Shown here: positions 1 to 9,657 of the stretch, one piece after another
Position numbering within the stretch: position 1 is the stretch's first letter
Layout of the letters: each line of letters opens with the position of its first letter
DNA from: Ammoniphilus sp. YIM 78166
Lineage (GTDB): Bacteria > Bacillota > Bacilli > Aneurinibacillales > RAOX-1
Direction: 5' to 3'
DNA: 64,000 nt
NCBI RefSeq assembly: GCF_004522215.1
Contig: NZ_SDLR01000004.1
Span: 310,001 to 374,000, forward strand
Notes under the pieces: generated by a model
The model's input: only the letters and a program-made list of their open reading frames with translations
Database searches by the model: none
What the model was told of the DNA's origin: nothing
Position numbers and translations under genes: made by a program

Positions 1-292
1 CGAGTTCTTCTTCCACTTGGCGAATTTGCTCATCAAACTCCTTAATTTGATCACCTACCCCCTTCATTTCAGCAATAAGGTCATCGGCATTTTCTTTATT
101 GCGCTTTTTAAGGGCAATTTGCTCTGATACGGTGTTTCTTTTATTCTTTAAAGCTTCACTCTCCACCAGCAAGGCTCTTCTCTTTTCATCCAGCTCCGTA
201 AATTGGTTTAAACCAGGCAGTTCTCCGCCTCTTTTGCCTAATGCTTGCTTAACTCCTTCTAGGTCATTACGAAGGCGTTTGACATCTAACAT
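1..292 (-). CDS. serS: Seryl-tRNA synthetase, N-terminal part (truncated by window edge)
   Basis: Charges tRNA-Ser with serine in the cytoplasm. Only the first 97 codons are inside the window; the catalytic domain lies beyond position 1. The start MLDVKRLRNDLEGVKQAL and the following charged heptad-rich stretch (two helices rich in K, E and Q) match the tRNA-binding coiled-coil arm of bacterial SerRS. The ATG at 292-290 is preceded by a GAGGAGGG ribosome site. A T-box leader lies directly upstream, so expression should respond to uncharged tRNA-Ser. Identification rests on the arm sequence plus the T-box and pdxST-dacA-guaB context. Confidence 0.9.
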   Translation of the reverse strand, partial: MLDVKRLRNDLEGVKQALGKRGGELPGLNQFTELDEKRRALLVESEALKNKRNTVSEQIALKKRNKENADDLIAEMKGVGDQIKEFDEQIRQVEEEL

Positions 293-318
293 TGTTTATC
301 CCTCCTCAAAAATTAAAT

Positions 319-354
319 ACAAAAAATCTCGTCCCTGTACTTAGGGACGAGATT
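319..354 (-). terminator. T-box regulated terminator before serS
   Basis: Read on the minus strand, AATCTCGTCCC and GGGACGAGATT form an 11-bp stem with a short loop, followed by TTTTTT. It abuts the T-box sequence, whose 3' part would form the competing antiterminator. Confidence 0.9.
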
Positions 355-538
355 AACCCGCGTTGCCACCCTAGTTGACTACCATCCAAAAAGAAAGGCA
401 GCCCACTCTTTTCCAATTGATCGCTCAGGGGTGGATTCATCATTCGACTGGTTCGGTTTACACCATCCACCGACTCTCTAAGCCAAGTCTGTTCGATTAC
501 TATTCCCGTCATTGCTGACTATAATGTTCTTGTACGTA
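320..538 (-). promoter_or_regulatory. T-box riboswitch leader of serS
   Basis: On the minus strand, positions 372-353 carry the conserved T-box sequence AGGGTGGCAACGCGGGTTAA, whose UGGN element pairs with the uncharged tRNA acceptor end. It is followed at once by a terminator hairpin, and about 165 nt of structured leader precede it. T-boxes of this kind let transcription continue into the synthetase gene when tRNA is uncharged. The specifier codon could be the UCC in the first third of the leader, but I did not fold the stem I loop, so that is tentative. Confidence 0.93.
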
Positions 539-544
539 TAATGT

Positions 545-573
545 ACTATATTTTTACATTTCATGCAAATCAA
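545..573 (-). promoter_or_regulatory. Probable sigma-A promoter of serS
   Basis: Minus strand: TTGATT (573-568), a 17-bp spacer and TATAGT (550-545), placed to start transcription just before the T-box leader. It abuts the pdxT stop codon. Confidence 0.6.
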
Positions 574-1167
574 CTAGACGGTAGCTGTTTGTGTTTGGTA
601 AGCCTCAATCAGCTCTAAGAAATAACGGTGCATACGCTCATCATCCGTCAATTCTGGATGAAAAGACGCCACCATCAAATGTCCTTGTCTTGCTGCCACG
701 ACCTGATCCTTATGGATGGACAGAACGTCCACGTCTGTTCCGACTTCAAGAATCAAGGGAGCTCGAATGAATACCGCACGAAAGTCTTCCGCAACCTCTT
801 TGACTTGCAGGTCCACTTCGAAGCTTTCACGTTGACGGCCAAAGGCATTACGTTGAACCGTAATATCCATGTAGCCCAAGTGGTTCCAATCCTGACCTTC
901 AATTTTCCCAGCAAGGATGATCATCCCCGCGCAGGTTCCGAACATTGGTTTCTTTTGTTCGTGAAATTCCTTCAGAGCGATATCAAAACCATATTGCTTA
1001 ATTAACTTCCCGATGGCGGTACTTTCTCCTCCAGGAATAACTAAGCCATCAATATCGTCTAGTTGGGAAACCTTCTTGATGGCTACAGCTTCAGCACCGG
1101 CCTTTTCTAATAGACGCATGTGTTCCGCTACAGCTCCTTGAAGAGCTAATACGCCAACCTTCCTCAT
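574..1167 (-). CDS. pdxT: Pyridoxal 5'-phosphate synthase glutaminase subunit PdxT
   Basis: Class I glutamine amidotransferase that supplies ammonia to PdxS in the PdxST PLP synthase complex. The 197-aa product starts MRKVGVLALQGAVAEH, carries the GGEST oxyanion motif near residue 47, the nucleophile Cys79 in GTCAG and the catalytic His in SFHPE near residue 170. I chose ATG 1167-1165 because it gives the family N-terminus; an in-frame GTG at 1179 would add four residues and overlap pdxS. The gene begins one base after the pdxS stop, so the two are translationally coupled. Confidence 0.95.
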   Translation of the reverse strand: MRKVGVLALQGAVAEHMRLLEKAGAEAVAIKKVSQLDDIDGLVIPGGESTAIGKLIKQYGFDIALKEFHEQKKPMFGTCAGMIILAGKIEGQDWNHLGYMDITVQRNAFGRQRESFEVDLQVKEVAEDFRAVFIRAPLILEVGTDVDVLSIHKDQVVAARQGHLMVASFHPELTDDERMHRYFLELIEAYQTQTATV

Positions 1168-1168
1168 A

Positions 1169-2053
1169 TTACCATCCACGCTCCGCCATACGCTCGTTCT
1201 TTAACAACGTAGAGATCTCGATCCCCTTCATTGCCGTTCCAAGGTTCTTGGATAGCTCAGCAATAAGTGCATAGTCTTCATAATGGGTGGTAGCTTCAAC
1301 GATCGCCTTCGCAAAACGCTCAGGATTGTCGGACTTGAAGATCCCGGATCCCACGAAGACTCCATCAGATCCTAAGTGCATCATTAAAGCAGCATCAGCT
1401 GGGGTAGCTACTCCACCTGCTGCAAAGTTTACAACCGGAAGCTTGCCATTCTTATGGATGTACTCTAACCATTCATAAGGAGCGCCTAAATTTTTCGCTT
1501 CAGTCATAAGCTCATCGTAAGACATGCTTTGAACCTTGCGAATTTGGCTTTGCATGGTGCGTTGATGACGTACCGCCTCAACAATATTTCCTGTTCCAGG
1601 TTCGCCTTTTGTACGGATCATGGAAGCTCCTTCACCAATACGGCGAAGCGCTTCGCCCAAGTCACGAGCACCACAAACAAAAGGAACGGTAAATTCTTTC
1701 TTATTTAAGTGGAATACTTCATCCGCTGGGGTTAAAACTTCACTTTCGTCGATGTAGTCTACACCCATAGCTTCCAATACTTTCGCTTCTACAATGTGAC
1801 CGATACGAGCCTTGGCCATGACTGGAATAGATACAGCCTTCATTACTTCTTCTACAATGGTTGGATCAGCCATACGAGCTACGCCACCGGCTGCACGAAT
1901 GTCAGCTGGAACTCGCTCAAGTGCCATAACCGCTACCGCACCAGCGGCTTCTGCGATTTTTGCTTGTTCTGCATTAATGACGTCCATGATGACGCCGCCC
2001 TTTTGCATTTCGGCCATACCGCGTTTAACTAAAGATGTACCTGTTTCTATCAT
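1169..2053 (-). CDS. pdxS: Pyridoxal 5'-phosphate synthase subunit PdxS
   Basis: The (beta/alpha)8 synthase subunit that builds PLP from ribose 5-phosphate, glyceraldehyde 3-phosphate and ammonia delivered by PdxT. At 294 aa it has the normal family length. The substrate-binding Lys81 lies in the VMAKARIGH segment, and the conserved [10 protein letters not shown] motif holds the second catalytic lysine near residue 149. It is the first gene of the pdxST operon, with its own promoter-like hexamers upstream. The order serS-pdxT-pdxS-dacA-guaB is the usual Bacillales order. Confidence 0.97.
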   Translation of the reverse strand: MIETGTSLVKRGMAEMQKGGVIMDVINAEQAKIAEAAGAVAVMALERVPADIRAAGGVARMADPTIVEEVMKAVSIPVMAKARIGHIVEAKVLEAMGVDYIDESEVLTPADEVFHLNKKEFTVPFVCGARDLGEALRRIGEGASMIRTKGEPGTGNIVEAVRHQRTMQSQIRKVQSMSYDELMTEAKNLGAPYEWLEYIHKNGKLPVVNFAAGGVATPADAALMMHLGSDGVFVGSGIFKSDNPERFAKAIVEATTHYEDYALIAELSKNLGTAMKGIEISTLLKNERMAERGW

Positions 2054-2105
2054 GTTAATCCCCCTACATATGTGTCCGTTAGGAATAGTTTAAAATTATT
2101 CTCTT

Positions 2106-2134
2106 ATTTTACATAATGGTACCATAAATGACAA
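2106..2134 (-). promoter_or_regulatory. Probable sigma-A promoter of pdxST
   Basis: Minus strand: TTGTCA (2134-2129), 17-bp spacer, TAAAAT (2111-2106), about 50 nt upstream of the pdxS start. Confidence 0.6.
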
Positions 2135-2152
2135 CATAACCTATTAAAGGTT

Positions 2153-3451
2153 TTAGAACATCCCTGTAATACTGTCGAAGATCCCGCCAATAAAGTTCTT
2201 AATCGCTCGGAAGAACAAGCGAATCCATCCGGCCTCTTCAATCTCCTCTTGAGCTACGAGATTGACGGTGGCTTGTTCTTGATCAACAGGACGAAGAAAT
2301 TCATAAGGATCTTCTCCCGTGTATTCCACGGTGATTTTTCCTATAGATTGCCCTTTTTCGATCGGCGCTATTACTTCTTCTGTAACAACCACTGGCTTAT
2401 ACTTATCTTCTTCGCCTATGCGTACAGGGACAGCCATATCCACTTCAGATACCGCTGAAGCTAATAGTTCCTTCCCTTTTTTTACATCTACGGTTTCGAA
2501 GCCTTCAATTGCTTGGCCTTTGGTTGCAACTGTCTGCATCTTAAAATTATTAAAGCCATGGGTCATGAGCTTTCTTGTCTCAGCAAATCGCTTCGCTTCC
2601 GTCTGCGCCCCCATGACAACCGTAATGATTCTCATGCCATTGCGTTCAGCTGTACCTGTAAAACAATATTTAGCTGCATCCGTATGACCTGTTTTTAATC
2701 CATCGACTCCCTCAAACCCATACACTAAGCTCGGAAGCATAAAGTTCCAGTTATCCATCCGAACCTTCTGGGGGGAATCTTCACCTCTAAAGAATTTTCT
2801 TGGGATGGAAGAGATCTCTAAGGCTTCCGGATACTTGGTGATAATTTCCCGAGCAAGAATCGCAGAATCCTTTGCTGTCATGAGGTTATCGCCTTCTGCA
2901 TTCGGGAGGAACTGCTTCAGTCCTGATGCAGGGTAACCCGTGCTAGTTACGTAATAGGAATTCACCATACCCAGATCCGCGGCCTTTTGATTCATCAGCT
3001 TTGCGAAGTTTTCTTCTGTCCCTGAAATGTGCTCCGCTAGCATCACCGTTGCATCGTTCGCGGAATAAATAGCCATCGCTTCATACAATTCTTTAACCGT
3101 TCGAACTTCTCCAAGTCCAAGGTAGACACGAGACCCGCCGTAGCGGCCCATCCAGTGTCCGTATTCTGAGGTTTTCACCGGATCTTCCCATGTAATCTTC
3201 CCACTCTTGACCGCCTCAAGAACCAAGAGCTCTGTCATCATTTTCGTCATACTTGCAGGCGGTAGAGCTTCGTCCTCATTCATTTTGTAGAGCACACGTC
3301 CGGTTTTGGCTTCCACCATAATGGCGGATTTCACCTCTAGATTAATATCCGCTGGAGCTGCCTGTGCTGGATTGCCCATAGGAAAAACAAATAAGAACAT
3401 CAAGGCCAAAGTCAATAATGCTGCTAAAGGTTTCTTGTTGTTATATTTCAA
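2153..3451 (-). CDS. dacA: D-alanyl-D-alanine carboxypeptidase (penicillin-binding protein 5 type)
   Basis: Trims the terminal D-Ala from peptidoglycan stem peptides outside the membrane. The 432-aa product has a signal peptide ending near AQA (about residue 31), the three serine-peptidase motifs SMTK (Ser67, Lys70), SAN (130-132) and KTG (253-255), then a beta-rich C-terminal domain and a terminal amphipathic helix (WIRLFFRAIKNFIGG) that would anchor it to the membrane. The start is a TTG at 3451 behind AAGGAGGGG. It sits between pdxS and guaB, as in Bacillus subtilis, where dacA encodes the major vegetative carboxypeptidase. Confidence 0.94.
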   Translation of the reverse strand: MKYNNKKPLAALLTLALMFLFVFPMGNPAQAAPADINLEVKSAIMVEAKTGRVLYKMNEDEALPPASMTKMMTELLVLEAVKSGKITWEDPVKTSEYGHWMGRYGGSRVYLGLGEVRTVKELYEAMAIYSANDATVMLAEHISGTEENFAKLMNQKAADLGMVNSYYVTSTGYPASGLKQFLPNAEGDNLMTAKDSAILAREIITKYPEALEISSIPRKFFRGEDSPQKVRMDNWNFMLPSLVYGFEGVDGLKTGHTDAAKYCFTGTAERNGMRIITVVMGAQTEAKRFAETRKLMTHGFNNFKMQTVATKGQAIEGFETVDVKKGKELLASAVSEVDMAVPVRIGEEDKYKPVVVTEEVIAPIEKGQSIGKITVEYTGEDPYEFLRPVDQEQATVNLVAQEEIEEAGWIRLFFRAIKNFIGGIFDSITGMF

Positions 3452-3487
3452 CCTTATCTCCCCTCCTTATGTAATAAGCCATCTATC

Positions 3488-3496
3488 ATTGTACCA
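3488..3496 (-). promoter_or_regulatory. Extended -10 element, possible dacA promoter
   Basis: Minus strand TGGTACAAT (TGN plus TACAAT) lies about 35 nt upstream of the dacA start. No good -35 hexamer is at the standard distance, so an extended -10 promoter is the likeliest reading. Confidence 0.4.
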
Positions 3497-3518
3497 CAGG
3501 AGAAGTCAAGAAATTAAG

Positions 3519-3550
3519 CAAAAAATAAAGCTGAGGGAATACCTCAGCCT
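3519..3550 (-). terminator. Intrinsic terminator of guaB
   Basis: On the minus strand, just after the guaB stop, GGCTGAGG and CCTCAGCT pair around a short loop and are followed by a T-rich tract. It separates guaB from dacA. Confidence 0.8.
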
Positions 3551-3556
3551 TATCTC

Positions 3557-5044
<1,488 letters not shown>

Positions 5045-5081
5045 TTAGGTATTTGAACTTCTGCAAAAAGATATTAGACGT

Positions 5082-5111
5082 AGTGTAACAAAACCCATAT
5101 TTTACTGTCAA
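5082..5111 (-). promoter_or_regulatory. Sigma-A promoter of guaB
   Basis: Minus strand TTGACA (5111-5106), 18-bp spacer, TACACT (5087-5082), about 70 nt before the GTG start. Confidence 0.65.
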
Positions 5112-5218
5112 GGATCCCCTTATAATGTTCGTATTCTGAAGTAAACTATAGGATAACAGACCAGAATCATATGGATTATAGAACCATTACCGAATATTCT
5201 AGAGAAATGGTGATGTAA

Positions 5219-6277
5219 GTGGACTGTATTCATCGAGTTGCCTGTGAAAACCCCAACGAAAAAATGTGGAGTATGTTCGTGTATTTCGAAAGCGAGCCTC
5301 ATGTGAAGCGGTTTCTGGAAAAAGACTATCAACGGTTATACCCGAATGAAGCCTCTCGGTTTGCCTTTCAAAATACACAGAAGTTTATTTATTACATCAA
5401 GCAAGGACGAGAATACTACCAGGCTGCCTCCAACAGCAATATTTTAGTGAAACCGCTGCTCCTTTATTATGGCATGGTAAGCTTGCTGAAAGCGGTCATT
5501 CTGTCCTCCGATCCGGCTTATCCTGCCCACACCAGGGTATTACAGCATGGAATTACCAGTCGTAAACTGAAGAAATTGGATTATCACTTTTCCGAAGATG
5601 AGGTGAAGGTGCAAAAAGAAGGCCTTTTTCCAATGGTGGCTGACCATCTAAATGCTGGCCACATCGTTGGTGAGAAATTTAAAGTCAAACACCTTCTCTC
5701 CACCATCGCAGAGCTGCGAGAAAGCTACGAAAAAACCTATGAGGAGACCACCTTGATTCCTCTCCATCTTTCTAAGCATGTTGATTTTTCGTCTCCTATC
5801 ACGACGTTTTATTTACCTGAACATATTTTGGATAATTATCATCTTTCTTATGAAAGTTTTATCCATTTTTTAAATCGACACAACCGGGGAAAAGCTCACT
5901 TTACCGCCCATACCCTAGAAGCGCCTAAAGGGATCATCCGAATGAATTGGGAACATCCGGATCAACTTCACATCACAGACTCACCCAAAGGCTTTGAAAA
6001 CAACTTATTTATACAAGATTATAAAGGAAATCACTTCTTCCTCCTTAAGGATCAACCTTCTTTCTTTCTGCCAGAGATGTTATCTCACTACATGGTGATG
6101 TATATTTTGGGTATGCTTTGTCGATATGAGACCGAATTATGGGGGGAAATTTTGTTTTCCTTTACATCTGGAGAAATGTTCATCATCAATGAGTTCTTAA
6201 ACATTAGCCAACGAAAGTTTCCTAACATGATCTTGAACCTCCTGTTTAACGAACGGTTTATTTTTGAAACCATGTAA
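5219..6277 (+). CDS. yaaC: YaaC family protein of unknown function
   Basis: The 352-aa cytosolic-looking protein matches the YaaC family, which lies beside guaB in many Bacillales. Recognisable is the conserved segment around NILVKPLLLYYGMVSLLKA near residues 77-95. No catalytic motif, signal peptide or membrane helix is evident. It runs opposite to both neighbours, between guaB and the liv operon, and shares a bidirectional terminator with livF. The called start is GTG 5219 with only a weak ribosome site. An ATG some 15-20 codons in (MWSMFVYFESE) would be closer to the usual N-terminus, so the first residues are uncertain. Confidence 0.8.
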   Translation: MDCIHRVACENPNEKMWSMFVYFESEPHVKRFLEKDYQRLYPNEASRFAFQNTQKFIYYIKQGREYYQAASNSNILVKPLLLYYGMVSLLKAVILSSDPAYPAHTRVLQHGITSRKLKKLDYHFSEDEVKVQKEGLFPMVADHLNAGHIVGEKFKVKHLLSTIAELRESYEKTYEETTLIPLHLSKHVDFSSPITTFYLPEHILDNYHLSYESFIHFLNRHNRGKAHFTAHTLEAPKGIIRMNWEHPDQLHITDSPKGFENNLFIQDYKGNHFFLLKDQPSFFLPEMLSHYMVMYILGMLCRYETELWGEILFSFTSGEMFIINEFLNISQRKFPNMILNLLFNERFIFETM

Positions 6278-6278
6278 A

Positions 6279-6312
6279 AAAAGGGTAACTCTATGGAAAG
6301 AGCTACCCTCTG
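6279..6312. terminator. Bidirectional terminator between yaaC and livF
   Basis: AGGGTAACTCT and AGAGCTACCCT pair (one G-U type mismatch) around a 5-nt loop, with A-runs on one side and pyrimidines on the other. It lies between two convergent stop codons. Confidence 0.75.
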
Positions 6313-6314
6313 GG

Positions 6315-7022
6315 TTATCCTGAATGGCCTAAATAAGCTTCCTTTACCTTCGCATCGTTGAGCAAGTCGGTAGAGGAGCCTGACGTGACTATTTTTCCGG
6401 TTTCTAGTACATAGCCTTTATGAGCGACTTTCAGCGCTTGGCGAACATTTTGCTCGACAAGCAACACGGTGGTTCCTTCTTGATTAATCTCACGAATAAT
6501 CTTAAAGATATCGGCTACAATCAGGGGAGCTAATCCCATGGAAGGCTCATCTAGCAAAAGAAGCTTCGGACGAGACATTAAGGCTCGAGCAATCGCGAGC
6601 ATCTGCTGCTGCCCCCCGGATAAGGTTCCTCCTAGCTGGTTTTTGCGCTCTCGAAGGATAGGAAAACGATTCATGACCTTCTCCAAGTCATCCTTCACTT
6701 CACTATCATTACGCTGGAACGCTCCCATCTCGAGGTTTTCTAATACCGTCATCTTCGCTAGGACAGCACGTCCTTCTGGAACGAGCGCGATTCCTTTACT
6801 CACGAGCTGATCGGGGCGCAGTTGTGTAATGTCTTCACCTAAGAATTCAATTTTGCCTTTCTTAGGCTTGATTAGCCCGGCTATCGTCTTCATCGTCGTG
6901 GTTTTTCCTGCTCCGTTTGCTCCGATGATGGTAACGACCTCACCTGCAGAAACCTCGATATCGATTCCCTTCAGCGCTTGGATATTTCCGTAATAGGTTT
7001 CTATCCCTGAAATTTTTAGCAT
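6315..7022 (-). CDS. livF: Branched-chain amino acid ABC transporter, ATP-binding protein LivF
   Basis: One of two ATPases that drive uptake of branched-chain amino acids through LivHM. The 235-aa product has Walker A GANGAGKTT near residue 36, the LSGGQQQML signature near 136 and Walker B LLLLDEPSMGLAP near 155, which is the LivF variant. It overlaps livG by 7 bp and ends the livKHMGF operon. Confidence 0.92.
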   Translation of the reverse strand: MLKISGIETYYGNIQALKGIDIEVSAGEVVTIIGANGAGKTTTMKTIAGLIKPKKGKIEFLGEDITQLRPDQLVSKGIALVPEGRAVLAKMTVLENLEMGAFQRNDSEVKDDLEKVMNRFPILRERKNQLGGTLSGGQQQMLAIARALMSRPKLLLLDEPSMGLAPLIVADIFKIIREINQEGTTVLLVEQNVRQALKVAHKGYVLETGKIVTSGSSTDLLNDAKVKEAYLGHSG

Positions 7023-7789
7023 GCTTCTTCATCCTCTTCTTTTCCAAGGTAGGCTTCAATAACCTCAGGGTTATTTTGAACTTCCTCGGGCAATCCTCCT
7101 GCAATCTTCTTCCCAAAGTTGATGACGGTCAGACGATCGCAAATGTTCATGACCAGCTTCATATCATGCTCGATTAGGACAACCGTAATATCCATACTTT
7201 GAATTCGCTTGATCAAATGGAAAAGATCATCCGTTTCACTTTCATTCATTCCCGCTGCTGGTTCATCCAGCAAAATTAACTTCGGCTCTGTCGCAAGGGC
7301 ACGGGCAATTTCTAGGCGGCGTTGTTGGCCATAGGCTAGGTTTTCGGCGATGGTTTCTTCATAGCCCTTTAACCCAACCACTTCTAGTAACTCCATGGCT
7401 CGCTCTTTGGTTCGTTTTTCTTCTTCACGCTGGGCCTTGGTTTTCAGGATGCTTCCCCATACTCCAGTCTTGGTGCGGCAATGAGCGCCAACCATGACGT
7501 TGTCGAGAGCAGATAAATGACCAAACAATTTTATATTTTGAAACGTACGCGTAATTCCTAATTCGGCAATCTGGTGGGCCTTTAACCCGCTAATAGCTTT
7601 TCCTTCAAAGGTAATGGTACCTGTGGTTGGAGGAAAAATAGCGGTAATCACATTAAAGAGAGTGGTTTTTCCTGCGCCATTCGGACCGATTAAACCGAAG
7701 ATCTCTCCCTTTTTCACTTCAAAGCTGACATCGGTTAATGCAGCAAGACCGCCAAACATCTTACTGACGTTCTCTAGTTTCAAGCTCAT
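7016..7789 (-). CDS. livG: Branched-chain amino acid ABC transporter, ATP-binding protein LivG
   Basis: Second ATPase of the Liv transporter. At 257 aa it shows Walker A GPNGAGKTTLFN near residue 35, the LAYGQQRRLEIARAL signature near 150 and Walker B LILLDEPAAGMN near 172, with the LivG-specific GITRTFQNIKLF stretch. The gene overlaps livM by 4 bp and livF by 7 bp, which indicates translational coupling. Confidence 0.93.
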   Translation of the reverse strand: MSLKLENVSKMFGGLAALTDVSFEVKKGEIFGLIGPNGAGKTTLFNVITAIFPPTTGTITFEGKAISGLKAHQIAELGITRTFQNIKLFGHLSALDNVMVGAHCRTKTGVWGSILKTKAQREEEKRTKERAMELLEVVGLKGYEETIAENLAYGQQRRLEIARALATEPKLILLDEPAAGMNESETDDLFHLIKRIQSMDITVVLIEHDMKLVMNICDRLTVINFGKKIAGGLPEEVQNNPEVIEAYLGKEEDEEAC

Positions 7790-8754
7790 GAGGATACCTC
7801 CTTTGCTGCACTTCCTTTTTTCGGTTTTCTTAGGCTTACCAAGCTTCTCATCATATTGGCATCCAAGAAGCCTTGCGGGCGGAAGATCATCATGAGAACC
7901 AAAATTGTCCCATAGATCATCATACGATAATCACTAGCAAAACGAAGGGCTTCTGGAAGAAGGGTTAAAAGAGTCGCTCCCAATAATGGACCCCAGATCA
8001 CTTCACTTCCACCCAATACAGCGAAGATTAGAATCTCAACGGTCTTGTGGTAATCAAAGTCGACAGGGCTGATAAAGAAGGTGACATGGGCAAATAGGGC
8101 ACCCGCCATTCCCGCTAATACGGCCCCTTGGGCAAAAGCTAAAACCTTATAATACGTAATGTTGATTCCCATGGCTTGCGCAGCACTTTCATCTGCACGG
8201 ATCGCTTCGAAGGCTCGACCCACTCGAGAACGGCCTTGACGATAGACGAACAAGAATACTAAAAGCAAAAACACACTAAGGACCAGAATGGTCAAGAGAG
8301 AAGAGAACTGTGGCGAGGATAACCCTAGCATCTTGGCTTGGATCCCCATCTCCTTTAGCATTTTGCTCATGTTTTGTCCCAATTGTGGGATCCCACTTAA
8401 GCCTAACGCCCCGTTTGTAACTTCTAAGTTGTTGAAGATGACACGAACCATTTCCCCAAACCCTAAGGTACAAATCGCTAAATATACGCCGCTCAGCCGC
8501 AAAGCAGGAATACCTATACAAACCCCAACCAAACCGGCCATGATTCCACCCAACACCACTCCTATAGGCATCGGTATGCCCAACTTAAGGGTGAGTAGTG
8601 CTGAAGTATAAGCTCCAATGCTCATAAAGCCGGCTGCTCCTAAAGAGAGCTGACCTGTAGATAGAGGAAGATACATACTGAGCGCTAATACGCAATTAAT
8701 TAATATAAAAATAAAAATCTGCATGTAATATGGATTTAAGATTGTATCCATCAT
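7786..8754 (-). CDS. livM: Branched-chain amino acid ABC transporter permease LivM
   Basis: Integral membrane permease that forms the channel with LivH. The 322-aa protein has about eight to ten hydrophobic helices and the family motif GAYTSALLTLKLG near residues 47-59. The EAA-like cytoplasmic loop (GRAFEAIRADESAAQAMGI), which contacts the ATPases, is near residues 178-196. It lies 3 bp from livH and overlaps livG, so it is mid-operon. Confidence 0.93.
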   Translation of the reverse strand: MMDTILNPYYMQIFIFILINCVLALSMYLPLSTGQLSLGAAGFMSIGAYTSALLTLKLGIPMPIGVVLGGIMAGLVGVCIGIPALRLSGVYLAICTLGFGEMVRVIFNNLEVTNGALGLSGIPQLGQNMSKMLKEMGIQAKMLGLSSPQFSSLLTILVLSVFLLLVFLFVYRQGRSRVGRAFEAIRADESAAQAMGINITYYKVLAFAQGAVLAGMAGALFAHVTFFISPVDFDYHKTVEILIFAVLGGSEVIWGPLLGATLLTLLPEALRFASDYRMMIYGTILVLMMIFRPQGFLDANMMRSLVSLRKPKKGSAAKEVSS

Positions 8755-8757
8755 TTA

Positions 8758-9639
8758 TCACCGCCTCACTGCTTGCCCAGAGCCAAATAGTCCTTGCGGA
8801 CGTAGCAATAGGATTACAATAATCATACCGAAGGCTACAGCATCCCGATAAGCGGAATCACCATAAGCCACAGCAAATACTTCCGTCACGCCCAGGATCA
8901 AACCACCGGCCATCGCTCCTGGAACATTTCCCATACCGCCAAGAATAATAATCGCAAGTCCCTTCAAGCCCATGGAAATTCCCATGGTGGGTGCCACCGC
9001 ATTAAAGCCCATTCCGACCAACACCCCAGCTAAACCGCCCAGTCCCGAAGCCAGCAATACCGTCATTACCACAATTCGCTTGGTATTGACGCCAAGTAAG
9101 CTAGCGGTTTCCATGTTTTCTGCTGTGGCTCGCAAGGCCTTACCGTACTTGGTTTTCCCAAGCCACATCTGCAGCAGGACCATCACCGTGACGGCAATCG
9201 CAAAGATGAGAATCTGAACGAGAGAAATACGAGTGTCTCCAATTTGATAGATTACGTTGTTAAAAGGAATAGGGAACGGCTGCGTTTCTGCTCCGAATAC
9301 CTTATGAGCTAAATTTTCTAGAATAATAGCAACACCGATGGTACTAATGAGGGAGGCAAGATGCGAAACCCCCTTCTTTCCCCTTAACGGACGCAAGGCC
9401 AAAAGCTCCAATAGCAATCCCAGGACCATCGTAACAGCAATAGCCGCAATAATAGCTGTAATAATAGAGCCGTTATAGTAAACGACCGTCATTAAGCCAA
9501 CAAACGCTCCAAACATGAAAATGGCCCCATGTGCCATGTTAATGATCTCTAATACCCCGAAAATTAACGTATACCCTAGTGCAACTAGGGCATACGTACT
9601 TCCGAGGGTCAATCCATTGATGAGCTGTTGCGTCAACAT
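8758..9639 (-). CDS. livH: Branched-chain amino acid ABC transporter permease LivH
   Basis: The partner permease of LivM, 293 aa, almost wholly hydrophobic. It begins MLTQQLINGLTLGSTYALVAL, typical of LivH, and carries the coupling loop with GKALRATAENMETASLLGV near residues 168-186. Downstream of the substrate-binding gene by 18 bp. Confidence 0.93.
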   Translation of the reverse strand: MLTQQLINGLTLGSTYALVALGYTLIFGVLEIINMAHGAIFMFGAFVGLMTVVYYNGSIITAIIAAIAVTMVLGLLLELLALRPLRGKKGVSHLASLISTIGVAIILENLAHKVFGAETQPFPIPFNNVIYQIGDTRISLVQILIFAIAVTVMVLLQMWLGKTKYGKALRATAENMETASLLGVNTKRIVVMTVLLASGLGGLAGVLVGMGFNAVAPTMGISMGLKGLAIIILGGMGNVPGAMAGGLILGVTEVFAVAYGDSAYRDAVAFGMIIVILLLRPQGLFGSGQAVRR

Positions 9640-9657
9640 ATGAATATCTCCTTCTTA

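Noticed and set aside
5219-6277. YaaC gene as part of a defence or accessory island
   Set aside because: YaaC beside guaB is a normal Bacillales backbone arrangement.
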